Assembly (NCBI GenBank): GCA_034440595.1
Contig: JAWXCH010000384.1
Coordinates: 1-5,309, forward strand
DNA: 5,309 nt
Source: JAWXCH01 sp034440595
GTDB lineage: Bacteria; Planctomycetota; Planctomycetia; Pirellulales; JALHPA01
Direction: 5' to 3'
Shown here: positions 1 through 5,309 of the stretch, piece after piece
Layout: every line of letters starts with the position of its first letter
How positions within the stretch are numbered: the first letter of the stretch is position 1
The notes under the pieces: generated by a model
Told to the model about the DNA's origin: nothing
The model's input: only the letters and a program-made list of their open reading frames with translations
Databases searched by the model: none
Position numbers and translations under genes: made by a program

Positions 1-102
1 CCACGACTCGCAACAACTGCAGCACGCAGGATTCGCACCAGCCGCGATCTGAAAATCACCCCGACTCGACCAACAGACCATTTTTCAGGGACGACTAGCA
101 TA

Positions 103-2163
103 ATGAGAGTTCATGTCGCGACAGCATTGTTGGGTTGTTTGATTTCTCTGAATTTTGTATCGCCGACGCGGGCCGTGATTGTGCTGAGCGGAAACGAGGT
201 TTGGGACGGAATTCAGAATCCGCACTCGGCGGAAGGTGTGACGTTGTTGAACAACGTCTACACAATCCCCGACGAGTTGATTCTCGGCAGCAATTCGATT
301 ATCGCGCTGCAAGCGCCTTTTTCTGGGAACGTGAGTCCATCCATCACTTTCCAATTCACGGGCAGCGGTGGCCTGAAATTCACCGACAACACGAGCATCA
401 TCGACACGTTTTTAGGGGGCCGCTATGCTGCTCCAGCCACTTTTACGCTCAACATGGGCAGTAACCCAATTAATGTGCTGAATCCCGGAGCCGGCCGGAT
501 CATCAATGGCATCAGCGTGATCGACGGCGGGACTGGTGACTCGATGAATGTGGCGATCAATTCCAACAGCGACGTCACTCTTGGTGAAATCGACATCAAG
601 CGCATCGACTCGCGGGCGGCCGGCATCAATGTTACGGCCGGAGGGAACGTAAATATTGGGCGGCTCGCGAACCCCGACACAAATTCCGGCGGTGATAATG
701 TGCTGGATGTGAATGTTACGGCTCGATCGATCACGTTGGGTGATATCGATACCCGCGCTTTCCGTCCGGACGGCATTCGTCGTAACGGCGACATTAACCT
801 GAAGGCGCTGGCGCCACCGAGCTTTGATCCGACAAACTTCGCGGGCAACCTCGCGGCCCAGAACGTGATTACCTTGAACGGAGCCGTAAATACGAACGGT
901 CCGCCCGTGAATAATGCGGCTGGCAATCTCAATTTGACTGCCGTCAAGGTTGTGCTGGGCAACACGTTCACGGCAAACATTTCAGAGAATGCCGATTTCA
1001 ATGTGACGGCTGGGAATATAAGTGGTGCCTTCACGCAAGCTAATCTATTTATGAACGCCTCCAGCGTGACGCCCGATACGCTCCAGTTTTCGGTCTACCA
1101 CGACAATGAATTGCCGACATCGATTACTTGGAAGAACAATATCTCTGGAAACTGGCATGACACGAACAATTGGAATCCAGCCGCTATTCCGAATGTGAAT
1201 CAGCAAACAGCCGTTTTTGGAAGTGTGATTGCGTCGCCCCGAACGATCTTTTTGGATCAGGGCGCCACGGTCAAGGGCTTGCAATTCAGCACCACTTCCA
1301 AAGTGGCGGTAGCAGGAACGGCCGGGCTCACCCTGGATGCTGCCACCGGCAATGCGTCGATTCTGGTACAGCAGGGCAGTCACGAGGTGCAGGTGGCACT
1401 CACACTGAACGACAACCTGGACATTACCACGACAACGTCGGCGAGTAGGCGAATAGATTTGAATGGCGCTGTCAATCTCAATGGTAAAACAATCACGGTC
1501 GCAGGCCCGGGCATCGTCAACATTAACAACAGGGTGACGGGTGGAGGGTCCATCATAAACAGTGGCGGTCTCGGCACTGCCGGTTCAACCGGACTGGATG
1601 GAAGCTTGACCAGCACCGGCACGCTCGCGATCAATGTCGCCGGAACTGCGGTGAACTCATATGACGCCTGGAACGTCACGGGCAGCGCCACGTTGTCTGG
1701 TATCCTGTCCGTAGACGCGATTTCCGGGTTCACGCCCACAGGCGGACAATTGTTTACGGTGCTGACGGCAGGCAGCGTGAGCGCGGCATCGCTGACTCTT
1801 GGCGGTCCCGACGCCGCGTTGTTCAACCTTATTATATCGCCCACGAGCTTGGTTCTACAGGCAATCGGCGCCGGATTGGCGGGCGATTACAACCATAACG
1901 GCGTCGTCGATTCGGGCGACTACGTCGTTTGGCGCCACACTAAGAATCAAAGTGTTACGCCCGGAACCGGTGCTGATGGAGACGGATCTGGGGTGGTAGA
2001 TGATGGCGACTACACCTACTGGAGAGCCCGCTTCGGTAATACCGCGACCGGCAGCGCTCTGGCAAGCTCGACGAACGTGCCGGAACCAGCCAGCGGAGTT
2101 CTGGCGGTAGTTACCCTGCTTGGGTTTACTTTGATTAAATTCGACCGGCGCGTGCGAGGCTAG
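103..2163 (+). CDS. Secreted beta-rich protein with dockerin-like repeats and PEP-CTERM sorting signal
   Basis: Predicted exported or surface-anchored structural/adhesive protein of 686 residues; no enzymatic motif seen. Residues 1-24 form a signal peptide (Arg2, hydrophobic core 5-19, TRA cleavage site before Val25). Residues 25 to about 330 are rich in Gly/Asn/Thr/Val with alternating short strands (GGNVNIG, GDINLKA), resembling filamentous-haemagglutinin/beta-helix proteins. Residues 341-365 carry the W-x(n)-SGNW-x(n)-NW-x(n)-P module common in planctomycete secreted proteins. The short motif LNGAVN-x-NG occurs twice (258-266 and 453-461). Residues 594-645 hold two dockerin/EF-hand-like loops (Asp595-Asn597-Asn599-Asp603-Asp606 and Asp625-Asp627-Ser629-Asp633-Asp636), each followed by a YxxWR motif. 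VPEP at 659-662, a hydrophobic stretch (663-678) and a basic tail form a PEP-CTERM signal. The mature protein has no cysteine. The ATG has only a weak, distant AGGGA (87-91), and the frame is open back to base 1, so a longer N-terminus starting outside the window cannot be excluded; the signal peptide beginning at this Met favours it. Family assignment is firm, exact role unknown. Confidence 0.88.
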   Translation: MRVHVATALLGCLISLNFVSPTRAVIVLSGNEVWDGIQNPHSAEGVTLLNNVYTIPDELILGSNSIIALQAPFSGNVSPSITFQFTGSGGLKFTDNTSIIDTFLGGRYAAPATFTLNMGSNPINVLNPGAGRIINGISVIDGGTGDSMNVAINSNSDVTLGEIDIKRIDSRAAGINVTAGGNVNIGRLANPDTNSGGDNVLDVNVTARSITLGDIDTRAFRPDGIRRNGDINLKALAPPSFDPTNFAGNLAAQNVITLNGAVNTNGPPVNNAAGNLNLTAVKVVLGNTFTANISENADFNVTAGNISGAFTQANLFMNASSVTPDTLQFSVYHDNELPTSITWKNNISGNWHDTNNWNPAAIPNVNQQTAVFGSVIASPRTIFLDQGATVKGLQFSTTSKVAVAGTAGLTLDAATGNASILVQQGSHEVQVALTLNDNLDITTTTSASRRIDLNGAVNLNGKTITVAGPGIVNINNRVTGGGSIINSGGLGTAGSTGLDGSLTSTGTLAINVAGTAVNSYDAWNVTGSATLSGILSVDAISGFTPTGGQLFTVLTAGSVSAASLTLGGPDAALFNLIISPTSLVLQAIGAGLAGDYNHNGVVDSGDYVVWRHTKNQSVTPGTGADGDGSGVVDDGDYTYWRARFGNTATGSALASSTNVPEPASGVLAVVTLLGFTLIKFDRRVRG

Positions 2164-2270
2164 CGGACTATGAGTTGAGGGGTCTGCCAATGGCCGCTTT
2201 GAGTTCGTCATAATTAATGGAAGTCGTGGAGTGAGTTTGTAAAAGCTTCATTCGTTCTTGGAAAGAATCA

Positions 2271-2274
2271 GAGG
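2271..2274 (+). promoter_or_regulatory. Ribosome binding site of the DUF1559 gene
   Basis: GAGG lies 9 bases before the ATG at 2284. It supports that start, which also gives the expected short leader before the prepilin cleavage site. Confidence 0.55.
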
Positions 2275-2283
2275 CGAAGTGTA

Positions 2284-3255
2284 ATGGACACGCGACATAA
2301 CACGCACCGGAATCTGCACGGATTTACGCTGGTAGAATTGTTGGTGGTGATCGCCATCATTGGGATCCTCGTGGCGCTGCTGTTGCCGGCGATCCAGGCG
2401 GCGCGCGAGGCTGCCCGTAGGACCCAATGCGTCAATAACCTGAAGCAAGTTGGGCTCGCACTGCACAACTACCACGACTCCAAGCAATCGCTGCCTCCGG
2501 CCCGCTATCGCGACAAGTATGCGACCTGGTTTGCACTGATCCTTCCCTATGCGGAAGGACAGAACGAATACGCGTTGTGGAACTTCGGCAAGGAGTATTA
2601 CGACACCGTGAACAAGACGGCCCGCATGCAAAGCGTCGCCATGTTTCTGTGCCCGTCGCGCCGACAGGTGGGTGGGGAGGGAACGATCTCACAGCAAGTC
2701 AATAAGCTCTATCCCCAGCAAGGCGCTACGGGTGACTACGCAGGCTGCGCCGGCGGGATCGGCAAAGGGGGTGACATTTCGCTGGGCATCGCCAGCTTAG
2801 CAAGTTTCCCGAACTTCCAAGGGGTCATCATCGCTCCGAAATCGATTCTCGACCCGCTGGCCACGGGCCAGGCGCCAAAAATCCACTCGGATGTTTCCTT
2901 TAAGAAGATCACCGACGGTTTGAGCAAAACGTTGATGGTTGGCGAGAAGCAGGTGCCGCTATCTAAGCTCGGACTGCCGTCAGGCGACGAATCAATCTAC
3001 AACGCGGATTTGCCCAACGACCATACGCGCGCAGCGGGCGACACGTTTCCGCCAGCTCCATCGGGAAGTTACGGTGAGTCGGCGGGTCCGGAGGATGACG
3101 ACTTCGGCGAAATCTTTGGCAGCAACCACCCGGGCATCATCAATTTTGCGGTTTGCGACGGCAGCGTGCATTCGATTGTCCCGTCGATCGATTTGATAAC
3201 ATACTGGCGACTGGCCGCCCGTAACGACGGAGAGGTGGCTGACTTTGGGCCATGA
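2284..3255 (+). CDS. DUF1559 domain protein with prepilin-type N-terminal cleavage/methylation signal
   Basis: Type II secretion/type IV pilin-like (pseudopilin) protein of 323 residues, a family massively expanded in planctomycetes and of largely unknown function. A 13-residue leader ends in Gly13, the predicted prepilin peptidase cut is before Phe14 (GFTLVELLVVIAIIGIL), and Glu18 is the conserved Glu5 of the mature pilin. The hydrophobic helix spans about 14-37 and continues into the family's AAREAARR-x-QC-x-NNLKQ-x-GLA-x-HNYH stretch (39-64). Further family landmarks are FLCPS (Cys123), DYAGC (151-155), ITDG-x-S-x-T-x-MVGEK (209-222) and the C-terminal H-x9-DG motif (His282 to Asp292-Gly293). 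Length is usual for the family and it appears intact. The prepilin peptidase and secretion ATPase are not in this window. The stop overlaps the next gene by four bases. Membrane-anchored and periplasm-facing localisation is inferred from the pilin-like helix. Confidence 0.95.
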   Translation: MDTRHNTHRNLHGFTLVELLVVIAIIGILVALLLPAIQAAREAARRTQCVNNLKQVGLALHNYHDSKQSLPPARYRDKYATWFALILPYAEGQNEYALWNFGKEYYDTVNKTARMQSVAMFLCPSRRQVGGEGTISQQVNKLYPQQGATGDYAGCAGGIGKGGDISLGIASLASFPNFQGVIIAPKSILDPLATGQAPKIHSDVSFKKITDGLSKTLMVGEKQVPLSKLGLPSGDESIYNADLPNDHTRAAGDTFPPAPSGSYGESAGPEDDDFGEIFGSNHPGIINFAVCDGSVHSIVPSIDLITYWRLAARNDGEVADFGP

Positions 3256-3713
3256 GGCGAATGGTTGACGGTGTGCTTTGTCGGGCAGTCGAGACGATTC
3301 GACACAGGACCACGCTGGCCGCCAGCGTAATCCTCAGTATTGTCGCGATGGGATGTGGGAAAGGTCAGCTTCCCACGTATCCCACGCAGATCAAGGTACA
3401 CCTTGCTGATGGCCAACCGGCTGCCGGGGCGCGCGTGATGTTGCGTCCACTGGACGGCGGCATGAGCGCTAAAGGCGTTGCTGACGCCGACGGCATAGCA
3501 CGAATGACAACTTTTAAGGAGGGGGATGGGGCTGTGGCGGGGCGACATTTGGCAGCCGTTGGTCCGCCCTCAGTCGAAGGCGACTCCGATATGAACAGGG
3601 CCAGCTTTACTTTTGCAGGTCGATTTTCACGATTCGAAACATCAAAACTTGAATTCGAAGTAAGTGGCAACGGAAACCAAAACGAGTTTGAAATCGTGCT
3701 AACGCCAAATTGA
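3252..3713 (+). CDS. Small predicted lipoprotein with transthyretin/carboxypeptidase-regulatory-like domain
   Basis: 153-residue protein. A basic n-region (Arg17, His18, Arg19) precedes a hydrophobic segment (about 21-33) ending in AMG-Cys35, a lipobox-like site with an untypical Met at -2, so lipidation at Cys35 is likely but not certain. After the Cys comes a short linker and the pattern LPTYPT-x(n)-V-x-LADGQPAAGA-x-V-x-L-x-P (40-66). This matches the small beta-sandwich lipoproteins (transthyretin-like, carboxypeptidase regulatory-like fold) that commonly lie beside DUF1559 genes in planctomycetes. The rest (67-153) continues as a beta-rich domain with a DADG turn (79-82). No catalytic residues recognised. 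The start overlaps the upstream stop as ATGA; a GGAGAGG (3229-3235) lies 16 bases upstream, rather far, so reinitiation after the pseudopilin gene is likely. Met4 (3261) is an alternative start. Probable role: periplasmic or outer-membrane partner of the pseudopilin, an inference from position. Confidence 0.82.
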   Translation: MRRMVDGVLCRAVETIRHRTTLAASVILSIVAMGCGKGQLPTYPTQIKVHLADGQPAAGARVMLRPLDGGMSAKGVADADGIARMTTFKEGDGAVAGRHLAAVGPPSVEGDSDMNRASFTFAGRFSRFETSKLEFEVSGNGNQNEFEIVLTPN

Positions 3714-3735
3714 TGTTAAAGATTGAATTATGGCG
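3703..3735. repeat. Imperfect inverted repeat over the lipoprotein stop codon
   Basis: CGCCA+AATT (3703-3711) can pair with AATT+TGGCG (3726-3735), leaving one bulged A at 3730 and a 14-base loop containing most of the stop region. No T-run follows, so it is not a standard intrinsic terminator; at most it is a weak mRNA hairpin between the lipoprotein and aldolase genes. It may be chance. Confidence 0.25.
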
Positions 3736-3783
3736 GCTTGATGAACAGTTTGTGATATCTGACGGAATGATTCGAACAGAACG

Positions 3784-3789
3784 AAGGAG
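3784..3789 (+). promoter_or_regulatory. Strong Shine-Dalgarno of the aldolase gene
   Basis: AAGGAG with a 5-base spacer to the ATG at 3795, the best ribosome binding site in the window. It fixes the aldolase start and suggests it is translated independently of the upstream lipoprotein gene. Confidence 0.8.
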
Positions 3790-3794
3790 ATTGA

Positions 3795-4745
3795 ATGGCA
3801 GAGTTTGCAAATAGTAGTGAGACGGTGTATGGGGGGGTTATCACGCCGCTCGTATTGCCTTTGTTTCCGAATCAAATCCCCGACTTCGACAGCTTAGAGC
3901 AACTGCTCGAGTTTCAAATCGCTGGCAACGTGGATGGGTTCTGGCTCAACGGAACGAGCGGCGAGTTCTACGCATTGCGCGAGGAGCAGCGAGTCGAAGT
4001 CATTCAGGTTGCAAAACGCTGCATCAAGGGGCGTGCAAAAATCATCGCTCACGTTGGCCATGCGTCGACGAGGCTCGTCATTGAACATACAGAAACTATC
4101 CTTGAGTTAGGTGTGGATGCGCTGGCGCTGGTGCCCCCGTATTATATTCCTCACAGCCAAACAGAACTGATCGACCATTTCCGTACCGTTTCGCACGAGT
4201 TCAATCAGCCGCTATTTCTGTATCATGTACCATCGATGTGCAAAAATTCGTTGTCCTATGAGAACATCGTAATGCTTGCCGCAGAAGGCACGTTGATCGG
4301 TTTGAAGGACAGCGCTGGCGACTTAAAATCGTTTGCGGATTTGGTGCAAAAAACGCAGCGAATGAACTTCTGTTGCTTGAACGGCAACAGCCGTTATCTG
4401 GGCAAAGGCTTTTCGGTTGGTGCCCACGGATTTGCCGGCGCGATCGCCAATATGCTGCCGGCGCGTTGCAAGGAAGCCTACGAAGCAGCACAGCATGGCG
4501 ATGAGGAAAAAGTAGAAGCCAGCCAGAAGTTTATCAATGACGTATTCCGTGTGCTGAGCGATCTTCCCGGCAAGGCCTCTTTCACGTGGCTCAATAAGTG
4601 GGTGATGAAAGAGCTTGGAGTCATCCGGCATGACACAGCGTTTCAGCCGTTCGACCGGCTGGATAGCGTTGGGGAAAATTATTTGCGAACAAACTTGATG
4701 CCGCTTGCGCGGGGCGTCATATCGGATGTCAAAGTGCCTGCTTGA
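3795..4745 (+). CDS. DapA/NanA-family class I (Schiff-base) aldolase, substrate unknown
   Basis: Cytoplasmic (beta/alpha)8-barrel lyase/synthase of 316 residues, near the usual 290-310 of the family. Family chemistry: pyruvate or a 2-keto acid forms a Schiff base with lysine, followed by aldol cleavage or addition. Visible: GVITPL at the first strand (14-19), the carboxylate-binding loop GTSGE (53-57), PYY (115-117) with the tyrosine of the proton relay, the catalytic tyrosine in LYHVPS (Tyr143) and the Schiff-base lysine in GLKDSAGD (Lys171). Differences: the Arg that follows YNVPS in dihydrodipicolinate synthase is Met148, and the Asp-Glu after the NG of N-acetylneuraminate lyase is replaced (Gly197-Asn198-Ser199-Arg200). 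It therefore should not be called dapA or nanA on this evidence; a 2-keto-3-deoxy sugar acid aldolase or another sub-family is possible. The next gene follows after 38 bases, suggesting an operon with the secreted LamG protein. Family assignment is firm, specificity is not. Confidence 0.93.
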   Translation: MAEFANSSETVYGGVITPLVLPLFPNQIPDFDSLEQLLEFQIAGNVDGFWLNGTSGEFYALREEQRVEVIQVAKRCIKGRAKIIAHVGHASTRLVIEHTETILELGVDALALVPPYYIPHSQTELIDHFRTVSHEFNQPLFLYHVPSMCKNSLSYENIVMLAAEGTLIGLKDSAGDLKSFADLVQKTQRMNFCCLNGNSRYLGKGFSVGAHGFAGAIANMLPARCKEAYEAAQHGDEEKVEASQKFINDVFRVLSDLPGKASFTWLNKWVMKELGVIRHDTAFQPFDRLDSVGENYLRTNLMPLARGVISDVKVPA

Positions 4746-4773
4746 ACCGACCGGCGAAACCGAGCCCGCGGAG

Positions 4774-4778
4774 AGGAG
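4774..4778 (+). promoter_or_regulatory. Shine-Dalgarno deciding a GTG start
   Basis: AGGAG, within GAGAGGAG, sits 5 bases before the GTG at 4784. It favours this GTG over the in-frame ATG at 4883, which would leave almost no n-region before the hydrophobic segment and has no comparable site upstream. Confidence 0.7.
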
Positions 4779-4783
4779 AACAC

Positions 4784-5309
4784 GTGAATCGCGTCGACAC
4801 ATATTCGACTGATGACGGTATTCGTCCTCACCGCCGATACGCCGTCAGTGTCCTATCGAATCGCGTTCCGACACGCACCTTGATGATTGCGGTAGCGGTT
4901 TTTTCGATGGCTGCGTATGCCAGGGCTGCAGAGCGCGAAATAGTGGCGTTGTGGTCTTTCGACGAGGATAACCAGCCATCGACAATGCTGGCCGATGCCG
5001 GGCCCCACTATTGGGATTTACGGCTTGACACCAGTCGTGGTGCGTTGGTACCGGGACGCTTTGGGAATGCGCTGAAGCCGAAGGGCGAATCGGGCATCGC
5101 TACGCGTTGGGCAATGGGAAGCAACCCCAAGAATTCGAGGATAGCCCCGTTCCCATACTCGTCTCGCGAATTAGTCCGGACGCTTGCTGCTGGCGACTGG
5201 ACCATGGAATTCTGGCTGTGCCTCGATTCCAAGCCAAAGGATGAAGCGGTGATTGTCGCGATCGGACCCAAAACGGAAGCACCTCTTTTTCAGGTCTCCC
5301 TTTCTCGAG
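4784..5309 (+). CDS. Secreted LamG/concanavalin A-like domain protein, N-terminal part (cut by window edge)
   Basis: Open frame of 175 complete codons that continues past the right edge; the C-terminus is missing. The GTG start follows a good AGGAG. Residues 1-48 look like a long signal peptide of the planctomycete kind: extended basic n-region (Arg14, Arg17, Arg18, Arg27, Arg31), hydrophobic core about 32-46, cleavage near ARA before Ala49. From 53 the sequence follows the opening of planctomycete LamG-like (jelly-roll lectin/glucanase) domains: VALWSFDE (54-61), DAGPHYWDL (71-79), VPGRFGNAL (89-97), then the strand GDWTMEFWL (137-145). Such domains usually bind carbohydrate or sit in front of a catalytic or anchoring domain, which here would lie outside the window. 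It is 38 bases after the aldolase gene and probably in the same transcript. Exported location is a confident inference; enzymatic activity cannot be judged from this part. Confidence 0.82.
   Translation, partial: MNRVDTYSTDDGIRPHRRYAVSVLSNRVPTRTLMIAVAVFSMAAYARAAEREIVALWSFDEDNQPSTMLADAGPHYWDLRLDTSRGALVPGRFGNALKPKGESGIATRWAMGSNPKNSRIAPFPYSSRELVRTLAAGDWTMEFWLCLDSKPKDEAVIVAIGPKTEAPLFQVSLSR

Noticed and set aside
2..98. Tail of an upstream gene, frame 2 ending at 50-52 or frame 3 ending at 96-98
   Set aside because: Both are open from the left edge, but neither short peptide shows any recognisable family sequence, so no partial gene can be supported.
127..138. Lipobox-like LLGC (residues 9-12) in the first protein
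   Set aside because: The hydrophobic stretch before Cys12 is too short for a lipoprotein signal peptide, and a normal signal peptidase I site (TRA before Val25) follows. The C-terminus already carries an anchoring signal.
423..1034. Long minus-strand open frame (203 codons) opposite the first gene
   Set aside because: It is antisense to a well-supported coding region with signal peptide and C-terminal domains, its product matches nothing I recognise, and it has no convincing ribosome site. It reflects GC-rich codon use.
1380..1844. Minus-strand open frame of 154 codons
   Set aside because: Antisense shadow of the beta-rich part of the first gene; proline/valine-rich composition arises from complementing Gly/Thr/Asn codons.
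2164..2283. Possible terminator or promoter in the 120-base gap after the first gene
   Set aside because: Only a 5-bp AT-rich stem (TTCTT/AAGAA around 2255-2267) and AT-rich CATAAT near 2209 were found; no GC-rich hairpin with T-run and no -35/-10 pair at proper spacing.
3069..3548. Minus-strand open frame of 159 codons across the pseudopilin/lipoprotein junction
   Set aside because: Antisense to two genes whose family motifs are clear on the plus strand.
4323..4802. Minus-strand open frame of 159 codons
   Set aside because: Antisense to the aldolase C-terminal half; no family resemblance and no start signals.

Overview
The window reads as a chromosomal segment of a planctomycete, most likely of the Pirellulales type. 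This is inferred from gene content, not from a marker gene. The diagnostic combination is: a secreted beta-rich protein ending in a dockerin-like calcium-binding pair plus a VPEP (PEP-CTERM) sorting signal; a DUF1559 pseudopilin-like protein with its H-X9-DG motif; a small lipoprotein with a transthyretin-like fold; and a secreted LamG-type protein. All five genes lie on the + strand and base composition looks even throughout, so nothing points to recent transfer or a mobile element.

Layout. 103-2163 encodes a 686-residue exported protein with a filamentous-haemagglutinin/beta-helix-like body, dockerin-like repeats and a PEP-CTERM tail. After a 120-base gap, 2284-3255 encodes a 323-residue DUF1559 protein with a type IV pilin-like N-terminus. 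Its stop codon overlaps the start of the next gene (ATGA, 3252-3255), a 153-residue predicted lipoprotein (3252-3713). After an 81-base gap with no convincing terminator comes a DapA/NanA-family class I aldolase (3795-4745, strong Shine-Dalgarno). Only 38 bases later a GTG-started gene (4784 onward) encodes a signal-peptide protein with the start of a LamG/concanavalin A-like domain, and it runs off the right edge.

How they may work together. Four of the five products are predicted to be exported or surface-attached; the aldolase is cytoplasmic. The pseudopilin/lipoprotein pair looks translationally coupled, and the aldolase/LamG pair looks co-transcribed. A reasonable but unproven reading is a cell-surface module (binding or processing of an external glycan) beside an enzyme that cleaves or forms a 2-keto acid derived from it. 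The aldolase keeps the Schiff-base lysine and the catalytic tyrosine, but lacks residues that define dihydrodipicolinate synthase and N-acetylneuraminate lyase, so its substrate is open.

No RNA gene, CRISPR array, insertion sequence, attachment site, defence system or strong promoter/terminator was found. The window is typical planctomycete content; the points most worth a second look are the aldolase active site and the coupled pseudopilin/lipoprotein pair.
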